Below, one piece after another: positions 12,467 to 22,921 of a stretch of 47,994 nucleotides of DNA. A program made the translations under genes and the position numbers. Numbering within the stretch: the stretch's first letter is position 1; every line of letters begins with the position of its first letter. This DNA is from a virus: positions 1 through 47,994 of the IMG/VR virus record IMGVR_UViG_3300042397_000890, one strand, 5' to 3'. Under the pieces are notes generated by a model. The model had not been told where the DNA came from, did no database searches, and saw only the letters and a program-made list of their open reading frames with translations.

Positions 12467-13804
12467 CTATGCTATTACTATAAAGGATCTTGTGATGAAC
12501 CAAGGCTGAGGAGAAGTCTTTACTTCGTAAACTGTAGACTCAGCTTCGTCTTTTTCTATAGAGACAACTACTGTTTCTGACACTACTCCGTCTGCTGCTA
12601 CTCCTAGTAGAACGTCTCCTATTTCGACGTCTTCAGCGTTTTTGTAGCTTATTCCTTCAGATTCTTTTACAAGAATTGGCTGAGTTACAGAGTAGTCCTT
12701 ACCTAGATCATTAAATCCGATTAGCACGGCGGATCTAGCTTCTACTGAGACTATCTCTGCTTCGATGAGAGCTACCTCTTCACTTAAGAAGCTGGACTGC
12801 TTAGTCTCTAATAGCGCTGACAGATCTATGTGTCGACTGTCAACCGTCAACACTTTGTCTCCAACTTTTACATTCTCTGCTTTTTCCCAGCCGTTTGGGG
12901 TCAGGATGTCTGTTGTTGGTGCCAAACAGAATCTTACCTTGAAGCTTGGGAAGAACGGGAACATCGGTGGGAAGAACGGTGGGAAGAACGGGAACATCGG
13001 TGGGAAGAAAGGTGGGAAGAAAGGTGGGAAGAACGGGAACATCGGTGGGAAGAAAGGTGGGAAGAACGGTGGGAAGAACGGGAACATCGGTGGGAAGAAC
13101 GGTGGGAAGAAAGGAGGGAAGAAAGGAGGGAAGAATGGTGGGAAGAATGGTGGGAAGAATGGAGGGAAGAATGGAGGGAAGAATGGCGCAGTAGTAATCG
13201 ACGCAGAGTAGCTAGACCACTCCGAGGCACCATTTGCATTTTTAGCTCTAACTCTATACTGCTGAGCGGTGTTTGCTTCCTGAGTCACTGTTGCTGAAGT
13301 GCCAGTTACGTTTGAGGAGTTTGACTTACTATCGGTACTTTCCCAGTCATATCCAGTTATGACAGAGCCGCCAGTACTAGGGGCTGACCATGAAACAATG
13401 TCTTCGCCATTACTTGTTGTTACCGTTGGAGTGTTTGGAGCCTGGGGCACTGTTGTTATAGTTACGCTTGAAGACGCGGAAGACTCAAGAGATGTTCCAG
13501 CTGAGTTTGTGGCTGTTAATACGAAGGTGTATCCGGTATTAGAGTCCAACCCGCCGACCACGATAGGGGAAGCAGATCCAGTAAGATTGGTTGCTGTTGT
13601 GTCAACAGTAGTGCCATTTTTGTAAGCAACTATGGTATATCCGGTAGCTTCTGGAGAGCCTTCTGGTAGAGCAAAAGCTACTGATGCAGCACCATTATCA
13701 AAAGCTCTAGCAGTCCCTACGTTGGTTGCAACAACATTAATTGGGGCTTTTGGCTCCAAAGAGTCGTTCTGCTGTTGGGAACGCTTACCAGGTGATTTGC
13801 TCAT
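12467..13804 (-). CDS. Two FN3 domains + Phe/Pro-rich repeat + Hint (intein-like) domain
   Basis: A 445-aa chimeric surface or tail protein. Residues ~20-119 and ~120-205 are two fibronectin type III-like domains (GYTIVAYKNG, GYTFVLTATNSAG, QQYRVRAKNANG). Residues 207-287 repeat FFPP with interspersed PPMFPF. Residues ~293-445 look like a Hint domain: Cys293 in CLAPTTDILTPNGW, then VKVGDKVLTVD, a second VEIGDVLLG strand, and a final STVYEVKTSPQPWFITRSF. Splicing looks impossible because there is no His-Asn end and no C-extein, and the block-B His seems replaced (SVTQPILV). N-terminal cleavage or thioester attachment through Cys293 remains possible. An AAGGTAGAAT leader precedes the ATG. Confidence 0.82.
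   Translation of the reverse strand: MSKSPGKRSQQQNDSLEPKAPINVVATNVGTARAFDNGAASVAFALPEGSPEATGYTIVAYKNGTTVDTTATNLTGSASPIVVGGLDSNTGYTFVLTATNSAGTSLESSASSSVTITTVPQAPNTPTVTTSNGEDIVSWSAPSTGGSVITGYDWESTDSKSNSSNVTGTSATVTQEANTAQQYRVRAKNANGASEWSSYSASITTAPFFPPFFPPFFPPFFPPFFPPFFPPFFPPFFPPMFPFFPPFFPPFFPPMFPFFPPFFPPFFPPMFPFFPPFFPPMFPFFPSFKVRFCLAPTTDILTPNGWEKAENVKVGDKVLTVDSRHIDLSALLETKQSSFLSEEVALIEAEIVSVEARSAVLIGFNDLGKDYSVTQPILVKESEGISYKNAEDVEIGDVLLGVAADGVVSETVVVSIEKDEAESTVYEVKTSPQPWFITRSFIVIA
12944..13186. repeat. 12-bp tandem repeat encoding FFPP units
   Basis: About twenty units of a 12-bp element (plus-strand form GGTGGGAAGAAC, with variants carrying AAAGG, AATGG and GGGAACATC) fill this stretch. On the coding (minus) strand they give FFPP and MFPFFPP. 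Unit composition is homogeneous enough for slippage to change copy number without shifting frame. Confidence 0.92.
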
Positions 13805-13830
13805 AATATGTCATTCTACCTTAGATTTAA

Positions 13831-14691
13831 TTAAGCCTTTAGGTCTCCAAAGACCAGCCAAGTGTTTGCAGCTACCTTAGTTAGGGATACTGAAGAATTT
13901 AATGCTCTAAAGATCAATCCAGGTGTATACAGAAGGTCTACAGATGCTCCAGCTACTATAGACGCGCCTCCGGCTCCTACGCTCTGGTAGAAGTTCAGGG
14001 TAGTCCCAATTGGGAAAGTGATTGAGTTGGTAGTATCTGCGTCTACTGTAACGCTATAAGCTCCGCCAATTGCAGTCAGTGCGTCTCTGTATGTTAGAGG
14101 CTGAGGCAGGGTTGACGTAGTTGCGTTAGCTGTAATAGCTGCCTTAATCGGGGTAAGAGAAGGTACGCCCTGCAACGTCTGAGTTCCGTCTGAGAAAGCG
14201 ATGCCGCTAGCACCAACGGTTACTGTTCCAGTAAATGTTGGAGATGCTTTAGGTGCAAGAGTTGTGTCAGTTGGGTGTACGTGATCTGCTCTAGCATACT
14301 TTAGAGATGTACCTGCAGCCGCCGTCCCGTTAGCCACTGGAGTGGCCGAAGCAGCTTGACCCACAACAAACGCAGTAGTTGCGAGCTGCGTGTCATTCTG
14401 GTCAGCGGTAGCTGTTGGAGCTGTTGGTTCTCCTGTAAAAACTGGGCTGACAAGTGGTGCCTTAGCGTCTAGCTGAGTTTGAATTGAAGAAGTTACGCCA
14501 TCTAGGTATCCGACCTCTGTAGACGTTACTGGTGATGCTACTAAGTACCCATCTTCATCCGAAATAATGTCGCGATCGACAGTGTACTTAGCGCGGTCCG
14601 GGGTCCAAACTTCTCCCGACCAAAGCCAAGTTCTGCCATTGTAGGTATATGCGTCACCAACTTCTGGTTCTGCAGGAAAGTTAATTGCCAT
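13831..14691 (-). CDS. Modular tail fibre protein (286 aa)
   Basis: Probable tail fibre. The ATG at 14691 is chosen because the protein then begins MAINFP like three paralogues and overlaps the upstream stop as TAATG; a start at 14712 would only add seven residues. After the adaptor (TWLWSGEVW) comes the phage fibre repeat [32 protein letters not shown], seen also in the protein at 18080-22375. A second [10 protein letters not shown] copy follows. The C-terminal ~100 residues are a beta-rich domain (VTVDADTTNSITFPIGTTLNFYQ) that probably forms the tip. Confidence 0.82.
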   Translation of the reverse strand: MAINFPAEPEVGDAYTYNGRTWLWSGEVWTPDRAKYTVDRDIISDEDGYLVASPVTSTEVGYLDGVTSSIQTQLDAKAPLVSPVFTGEPTAPTATADQNDTQLATTAFVVGQAASATPVANGTAAAGTSLKYARADHVHPTDTTLAPKASPTFTGTVTVGASGIAFSDGTQTLQGVPSLTPIKAAITANATTSTLPQPLTYRDALTAIGGAYSVTVDADTTNSITFPIGTTLNFYQSVGAGGASIVAGASVDLLYTPGLIFRALNSSVSLTKVAANTWLVFGDLKA

Positions 14692-17600
14692 TATGCCTGT
14701 GCCTCTGTCCATGATAGACGACCGGTAAATCTAGCTGTGTTGGATCCGGAAGATGTGTTTGTTACAACAATCGTAAGAACGTCCGGCCCATCCGGGTATA
14801 TTCCTGTTCTAGATGAAGAACTTCCTCCACCAAGAATTGAGTTTCCAAGGTCGCGTAGAGTTCTTAGCGAGATAGAGTCTGTACCCTGAGACAAGAAACC
14901 ACCAGTGATTTCTCCACCAGAAACAGTGACGTTACCGTTTACACTGTAGTCAGCAATCTGAGCTAGCGAGGAGTTAGCTGTGCCTGCATCAGCAAAGTTT
15001 GGTATAGTCCATGTTGCAGATACAGACGGCGTTGCGTTTAGGTAGGCTCTTACTAGATAGTTTGTACCAGCATCCTGCGTACTCACGCCGAGCTCAGAAA
15101 GCTTTAGCTGCATTCTGTTAATTAGCTCTCTTTGGCCGAATAGGGCACCTACACCGTTATCGGCTGAAGGAGCTAGTCTCACGGCAAATAGAGCTTTAGA
15201 TTGTCCAGGAAGAATTGAAACAGGATTAGTTTGACCATAGGTGAAGATAAGAGAGTTATCCTCATCAAAACGACCATCCATAATCACCGAGGTACCCCAG
15301 TGGGAAATCGAAGGTGCGAATGTTGGGTATGCCAACTCTACTGAGGTAGGAGATGGGGCGCTGTAAGTGTATGCCTTAGCTTCAGCACCCATCGGTGCAA
15401 ATATCAACGTTGGGTTAGATCCAGTAAGAGCGGTGTTTAGCGTGATAACTGTTCCAGCTATGTTGGTTATGTAAGCACCGTCCGGCACTGGGCTAGGGGA
15501 TGCGCTAGAAAATACGCGCTGGCCAACTTGAAGTCCAGTGGCACTAGCAACAATTCCTGAGTTTGACCCAATAGTCCAAGTGGAAGAGACACCAGAAGCA
15601 CCAGCTTTACCACGGACTAGTCCAGTGAAGGTAGTTGCTGTCTTGCCTGTGTAGTTTACATACTCGCTAAATAGTCCAGCTTCGTTGTTTGTAGTACTAG
15701 GCTTGATAATTAGTGTTCCTGTAGGAGGGAATCCGGCGGTAGATAGAACAGTTAATGTTTCTCCTGTGTCCGACAAGCTAGCATCTAGTCTAGTTGTCGG
15801 TGGCAGTGTTGAAGTTTCGTAGCGAGCTGGCAAGTTACCAGAGCGCATGTACGCTTCGTTGTTAACGTTGTTATTCTTCATCTTGTGGACGTAGAATACG
15901 TTACCGTCTATACCACGTAGGCCCCAGCGGATAAAGCCGGCACCGTACCAGGAGTAGTCTACATAGAACATTTGCATCTTAGTAAAGTCAACGTTAAATC
16001 CTGAAGGACCGGTACCGTCTGCTTTATCTAAGTTCCACTCAGACTGAGGGATTCTAGTGTCTATGGTTTTTGAGATATTTACGTGATCCGCGCTAGCTCC
16101 TCTGTAGGAAGGCGAAATTGTAAAGTTTGGTGTAACTGACAGATCATCAATAGCAATTACTCGGTATGACTGGCCCCGGATAATTACGTAATCTCCAGGG
16201 ATTAGCTGACTGGAGTAAGAAGTCGGGAATGACTCGTCTGTTCTAGTTACTACGTTAGATCCCTGAACTACTGATGAGCGTCCTGATAGCTGCTGGGTAG
16301 ATGAGCGCTTTACTACATACGCGTCTTGTCCGTCAATTTCCCAGAAAAGTCCGTTTTGAGCATCAAAAGTTCCTAATCTAGTGCTTGATCCGTACCATGA
16401 TGTTACGTTTAGGTTTACAATTCCAGTAGCTGGACTAGTAGTGGATTCTGGTAGCTCGTAAGTAAAAGTATTAAAGCTAGTTACCTGATCTACTGAAAAA
16501 GTGCCATTATATGCCGCCTCATTTGCACCGGAAACCAAAATTGAAGTGCCAGGCAGAATGTTGTGCTGCTCTTTAGTTGTAACTGTCGCGGTAGTTCCAG
16601 ATGAAGTAATACCATCAATAGTTGCATATGGCTTAAGGATTGTTCCAGACGAAACCTGTAGACCCTTACCTGACTGGTATCTAAAATAACGACGGGTTTG
16701 TCTAATAGCCTGTTCGTAGTTAGAGCTAGCGTTAGTTGAGAATAGAACTCCACCGTCGAAAGATCTGTGTAGGAACTGAGCCTGAGGACGTACATAAATA
16801 GACGCGTTTGTTGCAGTCAAGCCAGACGGAGTGCCTTCGGTTGGGTCTGCGTAGAATACAAATGTTGTTGGAGTTGCTACAGTTGCAACTCGATAAGCTC
16901 CGTTAGGTGGGTTAGTACCTGTGATACCAGCAGTAGCTATGGTGTTACCAATAGAAAGACCGTGGGGCACTGTAGTAGTTACAGTTACTTTTAAGCCAGA
17001 TACGGCTAGAGTAGGTGCTCCACCAATTCTTGCATCAGTGTAGATTACCGCTTCATAGATGGCAGTCTTGTTTGGGTCAAGAATTGAGGTAACGGTGGTC
17101 TTGTTTTGGGCGCGACCTAGGTAGGTAAATGATGCAGTACCACCACCGGACTCAATAATAAAGTTTCCATTGCCAGCAGCAAGGAAGGTGTCCTGAACTG
17201 TAATCGCTGTTCCTGTAGGAGGGGCTACTCCAGCTATAGCTGAACCTGAGGTCCATACCTCTGTTCCAGTTGTTGCATTTACTACAGAAAATGTAGTTGA
17301 AGTTAGTGTTCCAACTATTTGAAATGTTCCGTTGTAGCCTGAAACAGAAGATCCAGATATAGTTACATACTGTCCAGATCTAAATCCATGAGAGGATGAG
17401 GTTGTGTAGGTTACATATCCTGTAGATGGAGTGCTTGGGTCTGCACCAGTTACAGTTTTAGTAGTTGTAGTTAGAGCTACAGTAACAATTCTTGCATCTG
17501 TATTCATTGTCATTGAAGCTATGTTTGTCATTGGGGATGCAACCTGGAAAGCAAACGGCCTATTGTTAGTTACACCTAAGTTTTCCCATTTCGACTGCTG

Positions 17601-17729
17601 GGTACCATACTCGAAGTCGGTATCAATAAGCGCTTGAGCGGTTGAGGTACGTAGTTTATTTACCGGATCGGTAAGAACTTCTGTTGGGTTAAAACGGCCA
17701 TCTGATGCCGGAAACTGTTGAATACTCAT
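14691..17729 (-). CDS. Large tail/baseplate-type structural protein (1012 aa)
   Basis: Probable tail structural protein. The N-terminus includes DTDFEYGTQQSKWE, a phrase typical of large marine-phage tail proteins (recalled). A ~48-residue repeat occurs near residues 105-155, 245-295 and 375-425, with the pattern HG...G..V.ISG....NGTF.V..V...TF. The middle (SRLGTFDAQNGLFWEIDG, FYVDYSWYGAGFIRWGLRG) looks like an all-beta domain. There are no enzymatic motifs. It overlaps both neighbours as TAATG. In related operons such proteins anchor fibres; that role here is inference. Confidence 0.75.
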   Translation of the reverse strand: MSIQQFPASDGRFNPTEVLTDPVNKLRTSTAQALIDTDFEYGTQQSKWENLGVTNNRPFAFQVASPMTNIASMTMNTDARIVTVALTTTTKTVTGADPSTPSTGYVTYTTSSSHGFRSGQYVTISGSSVSGYNGTFQIVGTLTSTTFSVVNATTGTEVWTSGSAIAGVAPPTGTAITVQDTFLAAGNGNFIIESGGGTASFTYLGRAQNKTTVTSILDPNKTAIYEAVIYTDARIGGAPTLAVSGLKVTVTTTVPHGLSIGNTIATAGITGTNPPNGAYRVATVATPTTFVFYADPTEGTPSGLTATNASIYVRPQAQFLHRSFDGGVLFSTNASSNYEQAIRQTRRYFRYQSGKGLQVSSGTILKPYATIDGITSSGTTATVTTKEQHNILPGTSILVSGANEAAYNGTFSVDQVTSFNTFTYELPESTTSPATGIVNLNVTSWYGSSTRLGTFDAQNGLFWEIDGQDAYVVKRSSTQQLSGRSSVVQGSNVVTRTDESFPTSYSSQLIPGDYVIIRGQSYRVIAIDDLSVTPNFTISPSYRGASADHVNISKTIDTRIPQSEWNLDKADGTGPSGFNVDFTKMQMFYVDYSWYGAGFIRWGLRGIDGNVFYVHKMKNNNVNNEAYMRSGNLPARYETSTLPPTTRLDASLSDTGETLTVLSTAGFPPTGTLIIKPSTTNNEAGLFSEYVNYTGKTATTFTGLVRGKAGASGVSSTWTIGSNSGIVASATGLQVGQRVFSSASPSPVPDGAYITNIAGTVITLNTALTGSNPTLIFAPMGAEAKAYTYSAPSPTSVELAYPTFAPSISHWGTSVIMDGRFDEDNSLIFTYGQTNPVSILPGQSKALFAVRLAPSADNGVGALFGQRELINRMQLKLSELGVSTQDAGTNYLVRAYLNATPSVSATWTIPNFADAGTANSSLAQIADYSVNGNVTVSGGEITGGFLSQGTDSISLRTLRDLGNSILGGGSSSSRTGIYPDGPDVLTIVVTNTSSGSNTARFTGRLSWTEAQA

Positions 17730-18043
17730 TACGCTATCTCTACTCCGCTAATGTGGACTTTTACTGTGGTGGCTGACGCAAATCCGCGAATTTTTTTAGG
17801 GGTTGCGTTAGCGTCTAAAACCTGTTTCATATCAACTGAAATTGTTGAATGCCCTGCAATAGGAGTCTCATCAAACACTTCAACGCCATCTAATAGAATG
17901 TTGAATGTTTCGCCCGCTGCACCAGTGTTTACTACAACAATGTTAGTGACAACAGTTGTAGTTCCAGTGGTCGGAACTGTGTATAGATCGCCAACGGTTG
18001 TAGCGAATGCGGCTCTTGATAGAGCTTTAGTTGTGGTAGCCAT
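17729..18043 (-). CDS. Small fibre-associated structural protein (104 aa)
   Basis: Unrecognised beta-rich protein of 104 aa (VTNIVVVNTGAAGETFNI, STISVDMKQVLDANATP, HISGVEIA). The layout, with strands of small residues ending in a Val/Ile-rich strand, resembles small tail decoration or Ig-like proteins. The stop overlaps the start of the 1012-aa gene (TAATG). GAGAG upstream of the ATG could be the ribosome binding site. Role inferred from position between two fibre genes. Confidence 0.65.
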   Translation of the reverse strand: MATTTKALSRAAFATTVGDLYTVPTTGTTTVVTNIVVVNTGAAGETFNILLDGVEVFDETPIAGHSTISVDMKQVLDANATPKKIRGFASATTVKVHISGVEIA

Positions 18044-18079
18044 TAATTACTACTCTCTTTTCTTTTGTTATTTGTGCGT

Positions 18080-21000
18080 TTAGTAAGCACCCATGATTAC
18101 CATTATATCGGTATCAGTGGGAAGTGTTGTCCAGCCAGCATCTCCATTAGTGTTGGAAAGTTTAACTAAAAATTGTCCGGTAGTTCCTCCGGTAGGTAGT
18201 GATTCACCAGAAGGACCGGTTGGGCCAGCGGGACCCTGAGGACCTGCCTCACCAGAAGTTAGAACCCAGTAACCGTCGTAGAACGCGTAGATTCCAGCCT
18301 GTTCAGTGTTAAACCATAAAGCTCCCTCGCTAGCTCCAGTTGGAGGAGTTGCTGAAACAGCGAGGCTTGCACCGCCACCAGTACCGTTAGCTGCAAGAGT
18401 AATTCTTCCCTTAGCGTCTACAGTGATGTTTGCGTTGGTGTATGAGCCAGCTGTCACACCAGAAGTAGCTAAAGTTGGGTTTGGATAAGTTCCAGTTAGA
18501 TCTCCACCAGCAGGTCCGGTTGGGGTACGAGAGTTAGTTAGTCGAGCATCAGCATTTACAACTGCAGTACCGGCAACTTCTGACGGGCTAACGTTTCCAA
18601 CGCTTAATACACCACCAGCACTCGACTTTACTACACCCGCAACCAAAGGCATGATAACGGTTCCAGTAAATGTTGGGCTAGCTTTTGGTGCCTTGTCATT
18701 TAACTGGTCTTGTATGGAAGACGTAACGCCTTCTAGGTAAGCAATTTCTGTACCAGTTACATCACCAATAGAGGTGGTTACCGGTAGGACGGTAGTTCCA
18801 GTAAAGGTCGAAGCGTCTAGAGTTGCAACAACAGCTGAATCGATAGCAATCTCTGATCCAACTTTTGTAATTCCAGTGCCGGCAGTAATGTTCTGCGCTG
18901 CGCTAAACTGTTCGTAGCTAATGTCATCTGTACCAATAACTACGGTACCAACGTTTGTCACAACGAACCCAGCATTTGCGTATGTTGAACCATCTGTTAC
19001 TAGACAGAAAGATCCACCAGTTAGTTCCGCAGACGGGCTGTTGTCAGCATCAGTAGCACGAGTTATCACCCATGGGTTAGATCCGTCACCTAGAGCGGTA
19101 ATAGTGTAGATACCATTTTGTTTTGCGTCAGTTTGAGCACGTAGGAGAATGCGGGCACCAACAGTGACTGTTGCACCGTCAATAGTCCCAATTGCACCGT
19201 TTGAAGCCTTGGTGAGTGTTGCACCAAGTCCAGCAGTTCCGTTGTCATAGGTTCCAGCCAAGTTGCCGACGGTAGCCGCAACTACTGGCTCGCTAACGCT
19301 TAGACCGGTTGCAACGCTGTCTACGTAACCCTTGGTTGCTGCCTGTAGGTCAGTTGTTGGTGAACCTGGAAGGACTAGGGCACCAGTAAGGGTTCCACCA
19401 GAAAGTGCTAGTCTGCCGTCAATTGCAGTTTGCTGAGCAGTTGAAACTGGCTTATTGGTGTCAGAAGTATTGTCTACGTTTCCTAGTCCAACCATGCTCT
19501 TTGAGATACCGCTCACGGTGCCTGTAAAGGTTGCGCCAGCTAGAGATGCCTTGCCATCGATCTGAGTCTGAATTGAGCTAGTTACACCGTCAACATAGTT
19601 TAACTCTTCAGTTGATGCAGTTATGCCGTCTAGAGTATTTAACTCAGCGGCAGTTGCAGTTAGGTCAGAGACGTCTGCAACTTCAACAGTAATGATGTTG
19701 TCTGCAGTATCAATAGTTTTGTTAGTTAGTGTTTGTGTACCACTGTTGGTGATCACAGAGTCAGTAATCTTGATGTTACCGGAGCCATCGAACTCAACGC
19801 CAGTGCCTAGTTTTACGGAAATAGCTGAAGATGAGTCGTTATAAGTAAGACCATTTCCTACGTTATCGCCCACTGCATCTTGCGCACGCTCATTAGTGAA
19901 GTAGAGGTTTGTACCTTCTTCAATTACCGAAGTAGTAAGTGCGTCTATTGCAGCAGTTGTGAAGGTGTTGGCATCAGTTTCTGCTTGATCAGCTTTGCTC
20001 TGAGCTCCAGTAGTAGTCTCGAGTAGCGAGGTGTCAGCAATACCGTGAATACCTGTGGTGTCGTCAGCGTGCGCGGTAAGTGCAGCTGTAGTTGCCTTTA
20101 GGTCAAGTGCAGTCTGAGTTGCACTTGAGATCGGCTTATTAGCGTCTGTAGTGTTGTCAACGTTGCCAAGTCCTACCATCGCCTTGGTAATACCAGCTAC
20201 AGTTCCAGTAAAGGTTGGAGAATTTAGAGCTGCCTTCTGGTTAATCAGAACCTGGGTAGCAGTTGAGACTGGCTTGTCTATGTCAGAAGTGTTATCAACA
20301 TCACCAAGACCCACCATAGACTTAGTTACACCAGCTACAGTTCCAGTAAATGTTGGGTTGTTTGTTGGTGCTTTGCTGTCTAGCTGAGTTTGAATCGCGC
20401 TAGTTACACCATCAACATAGTTAAGCTCTGTAGTGGATACAGTAATTCCGTCTAAGACATTAAGCTCGTTTGAGGTAATTGTGCCTATAGTTGTGCTTTC
20501 AGGTAGAACTACGTTTCCGCTAAATGTTGGTGATTCTAGAGGAGCATAAGTGGTTTCTGCATCAGAAGAGTCTAGCTTTAAGTCTATTTTTTCTAGCTCT
20601 GCTGCTAGGTCATACAGTTCGGTTACATTTTTAATGACTGTTACATCGGCTGGTAGGGCTACAGTTCCCTCAAAAATAGGGCTATCTATTGGAGCTTTCT
20701 CTGCTAGTAGTAGGCCAATTTCTTCATTGTGAGTTGCTTTAGAGTCTGCAATAGCACTAGCTAAAAGTTCGCCATTTACTAGAAGAGAAAAGTCTGCAAC
20801 TCCATGAATATTTAAAGTTTCCCCAGTATGTGTCTCTATGGCAGAGGTTACATCTGCAAAAGTTGTTAGCTCCGTGGTATCTGCAATACCGTGAACGTTA
20901 CTTGTAGTTCCTGCGTGTATTGCTATTTGATCATCAGTATAGTCTTTGGCTACAGTTAAGGACGTCTCTGTTGATGTGTCAACATAGTCTTTTGAAGCTG

Positions 21001-22375
21001 TAACTGCATAGTCTGTAGAAATTATATTTCCGTCTAGCTCTATACCCAAGCCAGCTATGTAGGTACCAACACCAGAGAACTGAACCCAAGTTATGTCATC
21101 TACTCCAACTGCAAAAGTTCCAGCATTTTCAACTAATGCAACCCATCCAGTTGATCCGTTAGTAGCTCCTTCTTGAACAAAGACATAAGACGATGGAATT
21201 TCTTCGGGTTCGTCACAGAAAATGCAGCGCTTTAGCACCCAAGCAGTTCCTGCATTTCCAACAACAGTTATGTAGTAGCGACCATTTTGAATAGGGTTAG
21301 TCTGATCTTTAACTAAAATTCCATCTCCAGCTGACCAGCCGACTGACAATCCATCAATAGTTAAAGTTGCAGTTGCAGGGATAGTAAGAGTTGCGTCAAC
21401 TCCATTTGTTCCATTGTTGTATGTAGCAGTTATATTTTCTGTAGTAGCCGCTAATACAGCCGGTCTTACATGAAGACCTTCGGCGACAGCGTCAACGTAA
21501 CCCTTAGTTGCAGCATGGTCCGACTGCGTAGGTTCACCTAAATCTGTAAGCTGGTTGCCGTCCATTAACAGGTCGTCGCCCATAGTTTTATTAGTTAAAG
21601 TTTGAGCTTCTGTAGTTCCGACAATTTCATCAACGCCGTGACTAGATGTAGAGCTCGCGTGGTCGGATATCTGGGTATTTGTATAATCCTCTGCAGCAGT
21701 CTGCGCTGCTGTTGCTTTGGTTTGAGAGCCTGTCTGAGTTTCTAGCTCAGCGGTGTCACTTATACCGTGAACTCCCAGTGTTAGACTACTGTGAGTAGTG
21801 ACTGCTTCGTCTGCATAGCCTTCTGCGTCGTCTAAAGCAGTTGACGCTGAACCATATGCATCATATGTGTTTGCAGTTACAGAGATTGCACCAGTCGTGT
21901 CATTGTATGACAAACCAGTCCCAACAGAATTACCAACTGCATCCTGAGCAAGCTCAGCAATATCTGCAGAGTTTGCCTTGGAGTTTATCTGAGTCTGAAT
22001 AGAAGAGGTAACGCCATCTAGGTAACCGATTTCGGTGTCAGATACTCCGGTAACCTTGTCTTGCTTGGTTCCCAGTGCGGTAGATACTGTGCTAAAAAAG
22101 TTTGGGTCATCATTAATTGCAGCAGCTAGCTCATTTAGAGTGTCTAGGGTGCTAGGGGAAAGATCAATTACGCCAGCAACAGCTGCTGATATTGCAGAGG
22201 AGATTTCAGTAGGGGTTAGCCCGGTGTATGCCAGCGAAGTCCAAGCTGTAGAGCCATTACCAATTTTAAGCTTAAGGGTATCGCTCTCAAACCCAAACTC
22301 ACCCGCAGATAGCGTAGGGTTGGTTGACGTCCATTGGGCCGCTAAGCCGCGCCGAGCTTGAATTTTAACTGCCAT
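18080..22375 (-). CDS. Giant modular tail fibre protein (1431 aa)
   Basis: Probable host-recognition fibre. The first ~50 residues ([15 protein letters not shown] ... [20 protein letters not shown]) match the small N-terminal domain common to phage fibres of the major-tropism-determinant type. The shaft carries many copies of [41 protein letters not shown] and GIADT.EL.TT. Two copies of a larger module start GYVD(A/S)VA.GL and run through [20 protein letters not shown] or its counterpart; the same module occurs in the protein at 26077-28167. A short Gly-X-Y stretch ([13 protein letters not shown]) lies near the end, before a compact C-terminus. AAAGG precedes the ATG. Confidence 0.85.
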   Translation of the reverse strand: MAVKIQARRGLAAQWTSTNPTLSAGEFGFESDTLKLKIGNGSTAWTSLAYTGLTPTEISSAISAAVAGVIDLSPSTLDTLNELAAAINDDPNFFSTVSTALGTKQDKVTGVSDTEIGYLDGVTSSIQTQINSKANSADIAELAQDAVGNSVGTGLSYNDTTGAISVTANTYDAYGSASTALDDAEGYADEAVTTHSSLTLGVHGISDTAELETQTGSQTKATAAQTAAEDYTNTQISDHASSTSSHGVDEIVGTTEAQTLTNKTMGDDLLMDGNQLTDLGEPTQSDHAATKGYVDAVAEGLHVRPAVLAATTENITATYNNGTNGVDATLTIPATATLTIDGLSVGWSAGDGILVKDQTNPIQNGRYYITVVGNAGTAWVLKRCIFCDEPEEIPSSYVFVQEGATNGSTGWVALVENAGTFAVGVDDITWVQFSGVGTYIAGLGIELDGNIISTDYAVTASKDYVDTSTETSLTVAKDYTDDQIAIHAGTTSNVHGIADTTELTTFADVTSAIETHTGETLNIHGVADFSLLVNGELLASAIADSKATHNEEIGLLLAEKAPIDSPIFEGTVALPADVTVIKNVTELYDLAAELEKIDLKLDSSDAETTYAPLESPTFSGNVVLPESTTIGTITSNELNVLDGITVSTTELNYVDGVTSAIQTQLDSKAPTNNPTFTGTVAGVTKSMVGLGDVDNTSDIDKPVSTATQVLINQKAALNSPTFTGTVAGITKAMVGLGNVDNTTDANKPISSATQTALDLKATTAALTAHADDTTGIHGIADTSLLETTTGAQSKADQAETDANTFTTAAIDALTTSVIEEGTNLYFTNERAQDAVGDNVGNGLTYNDSSSAISVKLGTGVEFDGSGNIKITDSVITNSGTQTLTNKTIDTADNIITVEVADVSDLTATAAELNTLDGITASTEELNYVDGVTSSIQTQIDGKASLAGATFTGTVSGISKSMVGLGNVDNTSDTNKPVSTAQQTAIDGRLALSGGTLTGALVLPGSPTTDLQAATKGYVDSVATGLSVSEPVVAATVGNLAGTYDNGTAGLGATLTKASNGAIGTIDGATVTVGARILLRAQTDAKQNGIYTITALGDGSNPWVITRATDADNSPSAELTGGSFCLVTDGSTYANAGFVVTNVGTVVIGTDDISYEQFSAAQNITAGTGITKVGSEIAIDSAVVATLDASTFTGTTVLPVTTSIGDVTGTEIAYLEGVTSSIQDQLNDKAPKASPTFTGTVIMPLVAGVVKSSAGGVLSVGNVSPSEVAGTAVVNADARLTNSRTPTGPAGGDLTGTYPNPTLATSGVTAGSYTNANITVDAKGRITLAANGTGGGASLAVSATPPTGASEGALWFNTEQAGIYAFYDGYWVLTSGEAGPQGPAGPTGPSGESLPTGGTTGQFLVKLSNTNGDAGWTTLPTDTDIMVIMGAY

Positions 22376-22400
22376 TATATTCTACCTTTAATTTCTACCA

Positions 22401-22901
22401 TTAGCCGTTTATAAACTCTGTAGTGTTGTAGAGACCACCATCTATTGTACCAGCGAATTCAGTGGTATTATATGAGCCTCCATCTCCAGATGTCACTCCA
22501 AAAGCAACTAAAAGTTCTAGGAAACTAGTGTTTACCCACGCGTTTACTGAACCGTCATAAAAAAGTACTTCTCCATTAGCTGGAGTCGGAGTTGTTACGT
22601 CTGTTAAATCTGTTAGTGATACTGCTCCAGCAGTGTCATCTACCCACTGGGTGTTGTAGTTGTCGCCATTAATTTTTGCAAGAATCTGTCCAGCAGTTCC
22701 ACCTGTTGGGACTCCCGGGCCTGTTGCACCTGTTGGTCCTGTTGCACCAGTTGGTCCAGTAGCGCCAGTGGGGCCAGTAGCACCAATGGCATAGTCGTAA
22801 CCAACGGTCTCCCAGGCAACGCCAGTCCACTTCCAAGTGCTGGTTCCAGCAGTAAATACGTCATTGACTGACGGGGAATCTGGGAAATTAATAGCTGACA
22901 T
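22401..22901 (-). CDS. Short collagen-like tail fibre protein (166 aa)
   Basis: Probable fibre subunit. The adaptor (MSAINFPDSPSVNDVFTAG, TWKWTGVAW, residues 1-30) is nearly the same as in the protein starting at 586. Residues ~38-60 are GAT/GPT triplets. Next comes a GGTAGQILAKINGDNYNTQWVDD module, which parallels the C-terminal region of the 1431-aa fibre ([20 protein letters not shown]). A DLTDVTTPTPANGEVLFYDG module follows and the end repeats YNTTEF twice. TAGAAT lies exactly 6 nt before the ATG, so it may start a leaderless transcript, although AGGG could also act as ribosome binding site. Confidence 0.82.
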   Translation of the reverse strand: MSAINFPDSPSVNDVFTAGTSTWKWTGVAWETVGYDYAIGATGPTGATGPTGATGPTGATGPGVPTGGTAGQILAKINGDNYNTQWVDDTAGAVSLTDLTDVTTPTPANGEVLFYDGSVNAWVNTSFLELLVAFGVTSGDGGSYNTTEFAGTIDGGLYNTTEFING

Positions 22902-22921
22902 TTATCTATTCTACCCTATTT

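Noticed and set aside
12944-13186. CRISPR array
   Set aside because: Units are contiguous 12-mers with no unique spacers and they keep an open frame.
12765-13297. Plus-strand frames encoding Gly-Lys-Asn or Glu-Trp repeats
   Set aside because: They are antisense shadows of the 12-bp repeat; the minus frame has FN3 and Hint domains on either side and is clearly the coding one.
12467-13804. Splicing intein
   Set aside because: No C-terminal His-Asn and no C-extein follow, and the block-B His seems missing; only a Hint-type domain is supported.
14692-14712. Upstream ATG for the 286-aa fibre
   Set aside because: Starting at 14691 restores the MAINFP adaptor and the TAATG overlap seen in paralogues.
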